From the NCBI RefSeq assembly GCF_900101465.1, contig NZ_FMZM01000004.1, positions 297,790 through 361,789 on the forward strand: DNA of 64,000 nt, read 5' to 3'. The stretch comes from Nocardioides lianchengensis. GTDB lineage: Bacteria > Actinomycetota > Actinomycetes > Propionibacteriales > Nocardioidaceae. A model generated the notes under the pieces. That model searched no databases. It had not been told where the DNA came from and was given only the letters and a program-made list of their open reading frames with translations. Every line of letters starts with the position of its first letter. Position 1 is the first letter of the stretch. Of this stretch, positions 53,084-61,139 are shown piece after piece. The translations under genes were made by a program, and so were the position numbers.

Positions 53084-54250
53084 TCAAGGGCGGACGCGGA
53101 CGCGGACCTTCCGCACCGTCCTCTTGATGTTGACGCTCTCGGTGCCGGGGATCTCGACACGCAGCCGGTGCCGCCCCGGCGACAGCCCGGGGACGGTGAG
53201 CCGGACCCGGGAGCCGACCGCCTGCTTCAGCGTGAGCAGCCGGTGCGGGCGGGCCTGGTCGTAGACCTTGACCCAGACGACGTGCGGCGCCACCGACCAG
53301 TGCGGCAGGCCGCCGATCTGCACCCGCAGGCGCGGACCGGAGGCCCGGACGGACAGGCGCGGACGGAGCTGGGCGACCCGGACCACGGCGGTGGTGCTGC
53401 TCACTGCCGCAGCCTCGGAGTCGGGCTGGAAGACGACCTCGAGCGAGTTCCGTCCGGCCCCGAGCCAGGCCGGCAGCCGCAGGCTGGCCCGCCCGCCGAC
53501 GACGGCGGCCGACGCCATCATGCCGCGCCCCTGCCGGATGAAGACCCTGCCGGCGCTCGCACCGGTGGTGCGGATGCTCAGGGCGGTCGGCGTCCCCCAG
53601 ACCGCGGAGCGCACCTGCGTCGCGGCGACCGTGGTCGGCGCCAGGACCGGCGGAGCCTGGAGCTCGCCGACGGCGATCGCGGCCGCCGTGACCGTGGTCT
53701 CCAGGTCGTCGGGGCTGGTGAGGACCAGACCTCGGACGACGGTGAGCCCGGAGGCGTCGGTCTCCGTGACCGCGAGGTGGACGACGGTGCTCGTGCCCTC
53801 GAGCTCGTACGACGTGCCCGGGGCGATCGGTCCGGCGGGGACCGGGTGCCCGAGGACCGTCCCGCCCTCGGAGCGCACGACGACGCCGCTCGTGGTGGCC
53901 ACGGTCTCGAGGTCCGCCAGCTCGACCTCGGCGTCGGTGTCGGGGAAGAGGTGGAGGTACCCCAGCGAGCTCGCGACCCGGGTCTGCGACAGGGAGACCT
54001 CGGCGTCCGTGGCCTCGACCCGCCCCTCGAGGTCGCCGACGTCGGTGACCGCCATCCCCTGGTCGGTCTCCGGCCCGCCGGACACGAGCGGCTCCGCGGC
54101 GAGCTCGACCGCGCCGGTGGCCTCGACGCCGAAGGCGTACCAGTCACCGGGCTCGACGACCGCCCGAGCCGGCGGCGGAACGGCGTACGCCGTTCCGCCG
54201 AGCAGCGCGATCGACAGCGCGCCGACCAGGATCCGGGTTGTACGACTCAC
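53084..54250 (-). CDS. Secreted beta-rich protein, hypothetical
   Basis: A 388-residue exported protein with a signal peptide (TTRILVGALSIALLGGTAYA). The mature part is beta-rich: the N-terminal half has VEPGDWYAFGVEATGAVELA repeats of strands, and the C-terminal half has Ig-like modules (RPRLSVRASGPRLRVQIGGL...LTVPGLSPGRHRLRVEI). No enzyme motif is seen. The GTG at 54250 is fixed by GGAGG 7 nt upstream. A palindrome GACACGT-G-ACGTGTC lies over the expected transcription start, so the gene may be repressed. It is perhaps an extracellular matrix or adhesion protein (inference). Confidence 0.72.
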   Translation of the reverse strand: MSRTTRILVGALSIALLGGTAYAVPPPARAVVEPGDWYAFGVEATGAVELAAEPLVSGGPETDQGMAVTDVGDLEGRVEATDAEVSLSQTRVASSLGYLHLFPDTDAEVELADLETVATTSGVVVRSEGGTVLGHPVPAGPIAPGTSYELEGTSTVVHLAVTETDASGLTVVRGLVLTSPDDLETTVTAAAIAVGELQAPPVLAPTTVAATQVRSAVWGTPTALSIRTTGASAGRVFIRQGRGMMASAAVVGGRASLRLPAWLGAGRNSLEVVFQPDSEAAAVSSTTAVVRVAQLRPRLSVRASGPRLRVQIGGLPHWSVAPHVVWVKVYDQARPHRLLTLKQAVGSRVRLTVPGLSPGRHRLRVEIPGTESVNIKRTVRKVRVRVRP

Positions 54251-54264
54251 GATGAGACCTCCAT

Positions 54265-54279
54265 GACACGTGACGTGTC
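54265..54279 (-). promoter_or_regulatory. 15-bp operator-like palindrome
   Basis: GACACGT-G-ACGTGTC lies between the -10 box TACGGT (minus strand, 54289-54284) and the ribosome site of the secreted-protein gene, over the expected transcription start. A repressor site is inferred; the regulator is not identified. Confidence 0.5.
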
Positions 54280-54369
54280 CGGCACCGTAGTCCGTCGACC
54301 GCCCGCACGCGCTGCTTTCGCGACAACCCGGCCGAGCCGCGCGGGCGTCAGGACGCAGACCGGATCCCG

Positions 54370-54485
54370 CTGACCCGCGGGGGCGTCGTACCCGAACGGA
54401 CACAAGTCGTCCTCGCGCGCCGCCCCTGAGCCTGGCGGGCGGCTCCCGCGGCCACTTGTGCCCGTCGGTGTACGACGCGGGTCAG
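54370..54485. repeat. Long imperfect inverted repeat over a TetR stop codon
   Basis: The left arm 54370-54407 begins CTGACCCGCG and ends ACACAAGT; the right arm 54454-54485 is its complement apart from a four-base bulge and a few mismatches (ACTTGTG...CGCGGGTCAG). The loop is 46 nt. The TetR stop (54482-54484) lies in the right arm. Confidence 0.8.
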
Positions 54486-55048
54486 GGCGCGAACGCGCGA
54501 CGGACGGTCTCGCGCAGGAAGGCGCGGCGCTGCTCGTGCACGCGCTTCGGTTCGTCGGCGGTGGCGGCGTACACGTTGCTGACCGGCGACCAGGCCATCG
54601 ACATGGCGATCACCATGGCCATCACGTCGAAGGGGTCGGCGGGGGCGACGGCGCCGGACTCCTGAGCGGAGGCGATGCCGGCGAGCTTGGGACCCTCGCG
54701 CCGCTCGTTGTCCATGAGGTGGCCGATGGGGGTGCGCTCCAGGCGGGCCCAGGTGGCGAGGCGGATCAGCTGGGGGCGCTCGACGTACTCGTCGTAGAGG
54801 CGGACCGCCCAGTCGGCGAGGTCGTCGGGCGAGATCGGGACGATCTCCATGATGCTCTGCATCGAGACCTCGAAGACGGCGTCGAAGAGCCGGTCCTTGC
54901 CGCCGAAGTAGGCGTAGAGCTGGGCCTTGTTGGTGCTGGCCGCAGCGGCGATCCGGTCGACCCGGGCGCCGGCGATGCCGTGCTGCGCGAACTCCTCGGT
55001 GGCCGCGGCCAGGATCCGCTGGCGGGTCGCCTCGCCCTTGCCCGTCAT
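54482..55048 (-). CDS. TetR-family regulator of the alcohol dehydrogenase
   Basis: A 188-residue TetR protein with helix-turn-helix VDRIAAAASTNKAQLYAYFGGKDRLFDAVF and a TetR_C ligand domain (YDEYVERPQLIRLATWARLER). The ATG at 55048 is leaderless (TAACCT, seven bases, ATG). It diverges from the zinc alcohol dehydrogenase with a 56-bp gap containing two inverted repeats, so control of that gene is very likely. The stop codon lies in a long inverted repeat. Confidence 0.92.
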   Translation of the reverse strand: MTGKGEATRQRILAAATEEFAQHGIAGARVDRIAAAASTNKAQLYAYFGGKDRLFDAVFEVSMQSIMEIVPISPDDLADWAVRLYDEYVERPQLIRLATWARLERTPIGHLMDNERREGPKLAGIASAQESGAVAPADPFDVMAMVIAMSMAWSPVSNVYAATADEPKRVHEQRRAFLRETVRRAFAP

Positions 55049-55056
55049 GGGTCGTA

Positions 55057-55091
55057 GGTTACGTTGGACAAAAGTAACTAACCAGTTGGTT
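55057..55091. promoter_or_regulatory. Operator-like repeats between tetR and adh
   Basis: AACCA-GT-TGGTT (55080-55091) has perfect 5-bp arms, and GTTAC...GTAAC (from about 55058 to 55078) forms a second wider inverted repeat overlapping the tetR -10 box. Both fit sites for the neighbouring TetR protein. Confidence 0.55.
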
Positions 55092-55104
55092 TTGAGGAGA
55101 CGAA

Positions 55105-56145
55105 ATGCGCAGCATCCAGGCCTTCCAGGCGGCGGCCCCCGGCAGCGGGCTCGAGCTGGTCACCGTCGAGCGGCGCGAGCTGCGCCCCGACGACGTGGCG
55201 GTGCGAGTGACCCACTGCGGGGTCTGCCACACCGACCTGCACGCCGTGAGCAGCCAGGACCCGAACGCGTTCCCCGTCGTACCGGGGCACGAGTTCGTGG
55301 GCGAGGTCGCCGCGGTCGGCGCGTCCGTCACCGAGTTCGCGGTCGGCGACCCGGTCGCGGTCGGCAACATTGTCGACTCCTGCGGGGTCTGCGCGATGTG
55401 CGTGGCCGGGCAGGAGAACTTCTGCGCCGAGTTCCCGACCCTCACGTACGGCGGCCGCGACCGCGTGGACGGCTCGCGCACGCTGGGCGGCTACTCCGGC
55501 GAGTACGTCGTCCGCGACCGCTTCGTCTACCACCGGCCGGCCGGCCTCGACCCGGCTGCCGTCGCCCCGCTGATGTGCGCCGGGATCACCGTGTGGGAGC
55601 CGCTGCGGCGCTGGCAGGTCGGCCCGGGCTCCCGGGTCGGCGTGGTCGGGCTCGGCGGACTCGGGCACCTCGCGGTCAAGCTCGCGCACGCCCTCGGCGC
55701 GCAGGTCACCGTCTTCACCACCTCCCCCGGCAAGGCCGACGACGCGCGGGCCCTCGGGGCGGACCACGTGGTCGTCTCCACCGATCCCTCCGCGATGGCC
55801 GCAGTGGCGAACTCGCTCGACCTGGTGGTCGACACGGTCTCGGCCGCGCACGACCTCACGCCGTACCTCGGGGTCGTCGCGCTCGACGGCACCCTCTGCT
55901 CGGTCGGCCACCTCGGGCCGATCGACATCGAGACGATGGCGCTGCTCATCGGACGCAAGAGCCTCGCCTCCGGCGGCAGCGGCGGGCGGCCGCACACCCA
56001 GGAGCTGCTCGACTTCTGTGGGGAGCACGGGATCACCGCGGACGTGGAGGTGGTGCCCTCTCGGGAGGTGGGCACCGCCTTGGAGCGGTTGGGACGGAAC
56101 GACGTGCGCTACCGGTTCGTGCTGGATCTGGCCGACCTGGGCTGA
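55105..56145 (+). CDS. Zinc-dependent alcohol dehydrogenase (CAD/YahK type)
   Basis: A 346-residue medium-chain dehydrogenase. Catalytic zinc ligands are C38 (HCGVCHTD), H61 and E62 (PGHEF). The structural zinc site uses C93, C96, C99 and C107 (CGVCAMCVAGQENFC). The nucleotide-binding motif is GLGGLGHLAVKLAHALG, followed by TTSPGKADDARALGAD, which favours NADP. It probably reduces aldehydes to alcohols, as in cinnamyl-alcohol-dehydrogenase-like enzymes. The ribosome site GAGGAG precedes the ATG. Likely controlled by the divergent TetR regulator. Confidence 0.94.
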   Translation: MRSIQAFQAAAPGSGLELVTVERRELRPDDVAVRVTHCGVCHTDLHAVSSQDPNAFPVVPGHEFVGEVAAVGASVTEFAVGDPVAVGNIVDSCGVCAMCVAGQENFCAEFPTLTYGGRDRVDGSRTLGGYSGEYVVRDRFVYHRPAGLDPAAVAPLMCAGITVWEPLRRWQVGPGSRVGVVGLGGLGHLAVKLAHALGAQVTVFTTSPGKADDARALGADHVVVSTDPSAMAAVANSLDLVVDTVSAAHDLTPYLGVVALDGTLCSVGHLGPIDIETMALLIGRKSLASGGSGGRPHTQELLDFCGEHGITADVEVVPSREVGTALERLGRNDVRYRFVLDLADLG

Positions 56146-56160
56146 GGTCGGCGGTCGGGT

Positions 56161-56355
56161 GCGGGGGTTTCGACACGGTCGCTGCGCGACCTGCTCAACC
56201 ACCGGCCGGTGGTTGAGCAGCGAAGGCGCTCTGGCGCCTGAGCGTGTCGAAACCCCCGCAGCCGACAAGCGACCCCGATCGAGGTCGGCAGTCGGGTGCA
56301 GGGGGGTCGACAGGGTCGCTGCGCGACCTGCTCAGCCACCGGCGAGCTGAGCGAG
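56161..56355. repeat. Tandem REP-like palindromes between convergent genes
   Basis: The first unit has outer arms 56161-56177 and 56243-56259 (17 bp perfect, GCGGGGGTTTCGACACG), an inner 30-bp perfect palindrome 56191-56220 (CTGCTCAACCACCGG and complement) and a small hairpin GGCGC-TCTG-GCGCC. A degenerate second unit (56298-56355) repeats GTCGACAGGGTCGCTGCGCG and CTGCTCAGCCACCGG. I recognise this type as common in Nocardioides-like genomes. Confidence 0.88.
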
Positions 56356-57699
56356 CCGTTCCATGGCCGGGGCGGTGGTGGCGGACAGGCGGGCGAGGGC
56401 GTCGTCGAGTGCCGGGGAGCCGGGGTGGTCGGGCGGGATGCGGGCGGGGTTGAGGGGGACGCGGTTCGCCCAGTCGCGGATGTCGGGCTCGGCGTTGAAG
56501 GCGGCGGTGGCGCGGGAGCCGAGGACGTTCATCCGGGCCCAGTCGACCAGCGTGTTGCCGTACGACGAGGGCGGGGCGATCCGGTTCTTGTCGGCGTCGT
56601 CGGCGCGGGTCGCCTCGACGTACCCGGTGAGCGCGGCGCCGAAGCACGGGAAGCCCGCGCGGACCGGCTGGATGGTGATGACGTCCGGGCGCCAGATCGG
56701 GACGAGCGGGGGCAGCTTCAGGCCGTCGGCGGCGCAGTTCACGACGAGGGCGTCGGGGGCGAGGGCGACCGTGCCGCGCTCCAGCTCGAGGCGACCGGGG
56801 CGGACCGACAGCATGTGGCCGAGGCGGACGACGTGCTCGACGGTGCGGAGCAGGTCGAGCTCCCAGCGGCCGAGGGTGGGCGCCTTGGCCATCGTCGGGG
56901 TCACCGACCGGTCGATCCGCATCATGATCCCGGCGTCCTCCAGGGCGAGGAAGAGCGCGTCCAGGGACGGGGCGGTGGCGGCGGCACCCATCAGGTCGGC
57001 GACCATCGCGAGGTAGACGGCCGGGTCGGGCTGGATCTGGGCCCGGTCCAGCATCCACGGGTCGCGCGGGCGCACCCAGCAGATCGCGTCCGGGTCGACG
57101 CCGCGGCCGAGCAGCCAGACCACGGCGTCGGTGGCGGTCTTGCCGGACCCGACGACGACGTACTGGCTCGGGTCGTCCTCCACCCGCGGCAGGTCGTTGA
57201 CCGGGATCACCCGCACGCCGTCGACGGCGAACCGTGGCGGCGTCTCGGCCGGGATGTCGGGGGCGAGGTAGCGGGCGTCGACCACCCGGCACCCGTCGGG
57301 TACGACGGACCGCGCCCCGGTCTCCTGCGCGACGACCGTGCGGTCGTCGTACTCGCTGCCGGTCAGCAGCTCGACCCGGCCGGTGCCGACCAGGCGCTCG
57401 AGGACGTCGTCGTAGTAGGCCTGGATGGTGGGCTGGTCGGCCCGCTCGTGCAGACCGGCCTCGGGGCCCGCGGTCTGGATCCGGCCGCCACCGAGCAGGG
57501 TCGACGCGACGCCGTAGAAGGTCGACGACTGGTGCAGGCGGACGAACGGGTACGCCTCGCGCCAGTGGCCGCCGGGACCGGTCCGGCGGTCGACCAGCGC
57601 GACCCGGGCGCGCGGATCGTGGTCGACCAGCGCGTCGGTGAAGGCCAGGCCGGAGGCGCCGGCCCCGACGACCAGGTAGTCGGCGTCGATGCGGGTCAC
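56332..57699 (-). CDS. FAD/NAD(P)-binding monooxygenase-like flavoprotein
   Basis: A 455-residue flavoprotein. N-terminal FAD site VVGAGASGLAFTDALVDH and a second dinucleotide site YVVVGSGKTATDAVVWLL, with the class B-like region GGHWREAYPFVRLHQSST. These point to a flavin monooxygenase or oxidoreductase; the FxGxxxHxxxW fingerprint of Baeyer-Villiger enzymes is not evident. The GTG at 57699 overlaps the metX stop (GTGA), so it is translationally coupled to methionine genes, an unusual partner. The stop lies in a degenerate REP-like unit, so the C-terminal LAGG is repeat-encoded. Confidence 0.82.
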   Translation of the reverse strand: MTRIDADYLVVGAGASGLAFTDALVDHDPRARVALVDRRTGPGGHWREAYPFVRLHQSSTFYGVASTLLGGGRIQTAGPEAGLHERADQPTIQAYYDDVLERLVGTGRVELLTGSEYDDRTVVAQETGARSVVPDGCRVVDARYLAPDIPAETPPRFAVDGVRVIPVNDLPRVEDDPSQYVVVGSGKTATDAVVWLLGRGVDPDAICWVRPRDPWMLDRAQIQPDPAVYLAMVADLMGAAATAPSLDALFLALEDAGIMMRIDRSVTPTMAKAPTLGRWELDLLRTVEHVVRLGHMLSVRPGRLELERGTVALAPDALVVNCAADGLKLPPLVPIWRPDVITIQPVRAGFPCFGAALTGYVEATRADDADKNRIAPPSSYGNTLVDWARMNVLGSRATAAFNAEPDIRDWANRVPLNPARIPPDHPGSPALDDALARLSATTAPAMERLAQLAGG

Positions 57700-58772
57700 C
57701 GACTCAGGAAAGCACCGACCAGGTCGTGGTAGCCAGCCGGCTGGAGCAGGAACGAGTCGTGGCCCCAGGGTGAGCGGAGCTCGACGTGCTCGCTGGGGGT
57801 GCCGGCGGCGGCGAGGTGCTCGTGGATCCGGCGGGAGTGGGCCGTCGGGAAGCGCCAGTCGGTGTCGAAGGAGACGACCAGGAACCGGGTGCCGCCGGAG
57901 CCGGCGCGGGCGGCCGCGGCGGGGTCGGCGAACGGGTCGAAGTAGTCCATGACCCGGGTGAGATAGAGGTAGGACAGCGCGTCGAAGCGCTCCAGGAAGA
58001 CCGATGCCTGGTGGTCGAGGTAGGCCTCGACCTGGAAGTCGGTGCCGTGCCGCGGCGGCCCGTCGGCGAGCCGCTCGCGGCCGAACTTGGCCTCCAGCGA
58101 CTCCTCGGAGACATAGGTGATGTGGGCCATCCGTCGGGCCACGGCCAGGCCCCGATCGGGCCGTACGCCGCGCTCGGCGTACCGGCCGTCGTGGAAGTCG
58201 GGGTCGCGCAGGATGGCGTCGCGGGCGACGGCGGAGAAGGCGATGTTCTGGGCCGAGAGCCGCGACGACGCGGCCACCACGACGGCCCGCTCGATCGCGG
58301 CCGGGTCGTCGATCGCCCACTGCAACACCTGCATCCCGCCGAGCGAGCCGCCGATCGCGGCGTGCAGGCGGTCGACGCCGAGGTGGCGCAGCAGCCGGCG
58401 GTGGACGGCGACCAGGTCGCGGACGGTCAGCAGCGGGAAGTCCAGTCCGTACGGCGCGCCGGTGGCCGGGTCGGGCGACGACGGGCCCGTCGTACCGCGG
58501 CAGCCGCCGAGCAGGTTGGGGCAGACCACGTGGAAGCGGTCGGTGTCGATCGCCCGGCCGGGGCCGATCAGGTTCTCCCACCAGCCGCCGGGGCCGGCCG
58601 CGTGGGCGTCGCCGGTGAGGGCGTGCGCGATGAAGACGACGTTGTCGCGGGCCGGCGCGAGCTCGCCCCAGGTCTCGTAGGTGGCCTCGACGTGGTCGAG
58701 GCGGCGGCCGTGCTCGAGGGTGAGCGGGTCGTCCTCGGTGGCGAGGACGACCCGCTCCGGGGTGCTGCTCAC
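57696..58772 (-). CDS. metX: Homoserine O-acetyltransferase
   Basis: A 358-residue alpha/beta-hydrolase-fold acyltransferase. It activates homoserine with acetyl-CoA (or succinyl-CoA, which cannot be excluded from sequence) in the methionine pathway. The nucleophile Ser is in GGSLGGMQVLQW, the Asp in SFDTDWRFP and the His in GHDSFLL. LLGGCRGTTGPSSPDP is the family's acyl-CoA loop. The gene lies 7 nt after metY in a single operon, and the downstream flavoprotein gene overlaps it. It starts with GTG. Confidence 0.95.
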   Translation of the reverse strand: MSSTPERVVLATEDDPLTLEHGRRLDHVEATYETWGELAPARDNVVFIAHALTGDAHAAGPGGWWENLIGPGRAIDTDRFHVVCPNLLGGCRGTTGPSSPDPATGAPYGLDFPLLTVRDLVAVHRRLLRHLGVDRLHAAIGGSLGGMQVLQWAIDDPAAIERAVVVAASSRLSAQNIAFSAVARDAILRDPDFHDGRYAERGVRPDRGLAVARRMAHITYVSEESLEAKFGRERLADGPPRHGTDFQVEAYLDHQASVFLERFDALSYLYLTRVMDYFDPFADPAAAARAGSGGTRFLVVSFDTDWRFPTAHSRRIHEHLAAAGTPSEHVELRSPWGHDSFLLQPAGYHDLVGAFLSR

Positions 58773-58779
58773 GACTCGG

Positions 58780-60066
58780 TCACTTGCTGGCGGCCAACGC
58801 CTGCTCGAGGTCGGCGATCAGGTCTTCGACGTGCTCGATGCCGACCGAGAGCCGGACGCCGTCCTCCGGCACGCCGGCCGCCTCGAGCTCGTCGGGCGTC
58901 AGCTGCGAGTGGGTGGTGGTCGCGTTGTGGATGGCCAGCGACTTCGCGTCGCCGATGTTGGCCAGGTGGGAGAAGAGCTGGAGCGCCTCGATGAACCGCT
59001 TGCCTCCGTCGCGTCCGGACTTCACGCCGAAGCTGACGAGCCCGCCGTACCCGCGGCCGGTGAAGATCCGGTCGGCCACCGCCTTGTAGGGACTGTCGGG
59101 CAGGCCGGGGTAGCTGACCCACGAGACCTCGGAGTGGCCGGCGAGGAACTCGGCCACCCGCAGCGCGTTCTCGCTGTGCCGCTCGATCCGCAGCGGGAGG
59201 GTCTCCAGGCCCTGCAGGAAGAGCCACGAGTTGATCGGGGTGATCGCGGCGCCGGTGTTGCGCAGCAGGACCGTGCGGGCGCGGATGATGTAGGCCAGGT
59301 TGCCGACGGCCTCGGTCCACACGACGCCGTGGTACGCCGCGTCCGGCCCGGTGAGGCCCGGGAACCGCTCTGCGTGCGCCGCCCAGTCGAAGTTGCCCGA
59401 GTCGACGATGACGCCGCCGATGGAGGTGCCGTGGCCGCCGATGTACTTGGTCGCGGAGTGCACCGCCACGTCCGCGCCGTGGTCGAAGACCCGGGCCAGC
59501 AGCGGCGTCGGCGCGGTGTTGTCGACGATCAGCGGCAGGCCCTGCGCGTGCGCCGCGTCGGCCCACGCGCGGATGTCGACGACGTTGATCTTGGGGTTGC
59601 CGATGGTCTCGGCGAAGACCAGCCGGGTCCGGTCGTCGACGGCGTCCCTCAGCGCGGCCGGGTCCTCCGGGTCGACGAACCGCACCGTGATGCCGAACTG
59701 CGGCAGCGTGTGCGCGAACAGCGCGTACGTCCCGCCGTACAGGGTCGAGAGGGCCACGATGTTGTCGCCCGTGCCAGCCAGGTTGAGGACGGCGTACGTC
59801 GTCGCCGCCGAGCCGGACGCCGTCGCCAGGGCCCCGACACCGCCCTCGAGCTGGGCGATCCGCTCCTCGAAGACCGACTGGGTCGGGTTCATGATCCGGG
59901 TGTAGATGTTGCCGGGCTCGGCCAGCGAGAACAGGTTCGCGGCGTGCTCGGTGTCGTTGAAGACGTAGGACGTGGTCTGGTAGATCGGCACGGCCCGCGC
60001 GTTGGTCGTGGGGTCGTGCTCCTCCTGACCTGCGTGGACGGCCAGGGTCTCGGGACGGTGCGACAC
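58780..60066 (-). CDS. metY: O-acetylhomoserine sulfhydrylase
   Basis: A 428-residue PLP enzyme of the Cys/Met metabolism family. Markers: TTSYVFNDTEHAANLF, IYTRIMNPTQSVFEERIAQLEGG, SGSAATTYAVLNLA, and VHSATKYIGGHGTSIGG with the PLP Lys. It makes homocysteine from O-acetylhomoserine and sulfide, using the product of MetX encoded just downstream. The GTG at 60066 has GAGGAG upstream. A canonical -35/-10 promoter lies 30 nt before the start; the leader is too short for a SAM riboswitch. Confidence 0.94.
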   Translation of the reverse strand: MSHRPETLAVHAGQEEHDPTTNARAVPIYQTTSYVFNDTEHAANLFSLAEPGNIYTRIMNPTQSVFEERIAQLEGGVGALATASGSAATTYAVLNLAGTGDNIVALSTLYGGTYALFAHTLPQFGITVRFVDPEDPAALRDAVDDRTRLVFAETIGNPKINVVDIRAWADAAHAQGLPLIVDNTAPTPLLARVFDHGADVAVHSATKYIGGHGTSIGGVIVDSGNFDWAAHAERFPGLTGPDAAYHGVVWTEAVGNLAYIIRARTVLLRNTGAAITPINSWLFLQGLETLPLRIERHSENALRVAEFLAGHSEVSWVSYPGLPDSPYKAVADRIFTGRGYGGLVSFGVKSGRDGGKRFIEALQLFSHLANIGDAKSLAIHNATTTHSQLTPDELEAAGVPEDGVRLSVGIEHVEDLIADLEQALAASK

Positions 60067-60096
60067 GGGTGCTCCTCGTTGAGTCGGGGTCGATTC

Positions 60097-60125
60097 AACA
60101 TAAAGCAGAGTTAGTTAGTGGACAA
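60097..60125 (-). promoter_or_regulatory. Canonical promoter of the metY-metX operon
   Basis: On the minus strand TTGTCC (60125-60120) is followed by a 17-bp spacer and TATGTT (60102-60097). This is one of the few full -35/-10 promoters in the window. The spacer holds the repeat ACTAACTAACT, a possible regulator site. Confidence 0.7.
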
Positions 60126-60134
60126 TAAGCCTGC

Positions 60135-60515
60135 TCACCAGGTGGTCGCGAGCCAGGCGACCACGCCCGCGAGCACGACCAGGACGGCGTTCAGGCCCGT
60201 CACCCGGGCCTCGCCGCGCGAGAGGTGCAGGGCGGTGGCCAGCAGCTGCAGGACCAGAAAGCCGAGCGCGGCGACCAGGGCCAGGACCGGCGCGACACCC
60301 GTGAGCGGCGGCAGCACGAGGCCGAGCGCTCCCAACACCTCGACGGCCCCGACCGCGCGGACGAGGGGCATCGGGATCGTGTCGACCCAGCCCATCATCG
60401 GCGCCAGCTGCTCCTGGCTGCGGACGACCTTCAGCCCGCCGGAGTAGAGGTAGAAGGCCGCCAGCAGGCCGGCCACGATCCAGTACGCGATGTCCACGGG
60501 GTCCATGGGGTCCAT
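60135..60515 (-). CDS. DoxX-family membrane protein
   Basis: A 126-residue protein with four membrane helices (YWIVAGLLAAFYLYSGGLKV; AVGAVEVLGALGLVLPPL; VLALVAALGFLVLQLLATAL; LNAVLVVLAGVVAWLATTW). The pattern YSGGLKVVRSQEQL and the GAVEVLGALGLVLP motif fit DoxX/DoxD-like proteins. The start is either ATG at 60515 or ATG at 60506. Divergent from an HxlR regulator, with an 18-bp palindrome between, so likely a redox- or aldehyde-responsive pair. Confidence 0.85.
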   Translation of the reverse strand: MDPMDPVDIAYWIVAGLLAAFYLYSGGLKVVRSQEQLAPMMGWVDTIPMPLVRAVGAVEVLGALGLVLPPLTGVAPVLALVAALGFLVLQLLATALHLSRGEARVTGLNAVLVVLAGVVAWLATTW

Positions 60516-60552
60516 GGGACGGATGCTGGAGCAGAATCGAGGGGCGTACAAA

Positions 60553-60570
60553 AGGCACACCGGTGTGCCT
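60553..60570. promoter_or_regulatory. 18-bp perfect palindrome, HxlR operator candidate
   Basis: AGGCACACCGGTGTGCCT lies in the gap between the DoxX and HxlR genes, 18 bp upstream of the HxlR start. The match is exact over all 18 positions. It is the best operator candidate in the gap. Confidence 0.75.
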
Positions 60571-60588
60571 GATCGAGGAGGAGGCACC

Positions 60589-60960
60589 GTGACGGCCTAC
60601 GAGAAGACCTGCCTGATCCGCGGCGACGGCGGGCGTGCCGTGCGGGCGGTCCTCGACCGGATCGGCGACACCTGGTCGCTGCTCGTGGTCGCGACGCTCG
60701 ACGGCGAGCGGCTGCGGTTCTCCGAGCTCCAGCAGCGGGTCAGCGGCATCTCGCAGCGGATGCTCACCCGCACCGTGCGCCAGCTCGAGCGCGACGGCCT
60801 GGTGTCGCGGACGTCGTACGGCGAGGTGCCGCCGCGGGTCGAGTACGAGCTCACCCCGCTCGGCCGCACCCTGCTCGGCCCGGCCGTCGCGCTCGCCGAG
60901 TGGGCGGTCGCCCACAACCGCGACGTCGACGCCAGCCGGGCGTCGTACGACGAGCGCTGA
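60589..60960 (+). CDS. HxlR-family transcriptional regulator
   Basis: A 123-residue winged-helix protein with the HxlR pattern CLIRGDGGRAVRAVLDRIGDTWSLLVVATL, RFSELQQRVSGISQRMLTRTVRQLERDGLVSR and YELTPLGRTLLGPAVALAEW. The N-terminal Cys (EKTCLI) is the usual redox or electrophile sensor position. The GTG at 60589 has GAGGAGG upstream. It probably represses the divergent DoxX gene and itself through the 18-bp palindrome. Confidence 0.93.
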   Translation: MTAYEKTCLIRGDGGRAVRAVLDRIGDTWSLLVVATLDGERLRFSELQQRVSGISQRMLTRTVRQLERDGLVSRTSYGEVPPRVEYELTPLGRTLLGPAVALAEWAVAHNRDVDASRASYDER

Positions 60961-60990
60961 GGCCGCCGCGGGGTGGGCCGGGGTGGCCGG

Positions 60991-61084
60991 GTGAGTTTTA
61001 TCGGCTAGCCGATAAAACTCACGCCTGGACGATGAACCTTTGTCGTCCCGGCGTGAGGTTCGTCGGCTAGCCGATAAAACTCAC
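60991..61084. repeat. REP-like element, copy B
   Basis: A perfect 32-bp palindrome (60991-61022, core TTTTATCGGCTAGCCGATAAAA), a central hairpin (61023-61052, arms GCCTGGACGA/TCGTCCCGGC with one mismatch, loop TGAACCTTTG) and a third palindrome (TTCGTCGGCTAGCCGATAAAA). Outer parts match copy A at 8917-9008 in the same orientation, while the central loop is inverted. Confidence 0.85.
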
Positions 61085-61102
61085 CCCGCCCCCTGGAGAC
61101 GA

Positions 61103-61133
61103 CTCGGGCCGGCGGATCAAGGACCGGCCCGAG
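61103..61133 (-). terminator. Terminator of the ara operon
   Basis: Perfect 10-bp stem CTCGGGCCGG (61103-61112) / CCGGCCCGAG (61124-61133) with an 11-nt loop, 6 nt past the araA stop. Confidence 0.75.
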
Positions 61134-61139
61134 CCGTGA

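Noticed and set aside
60067-60125. A SAM riboswitch before metY
   Set aside because: Only about 30 nt separate the promoter from the start codon, which is too short.
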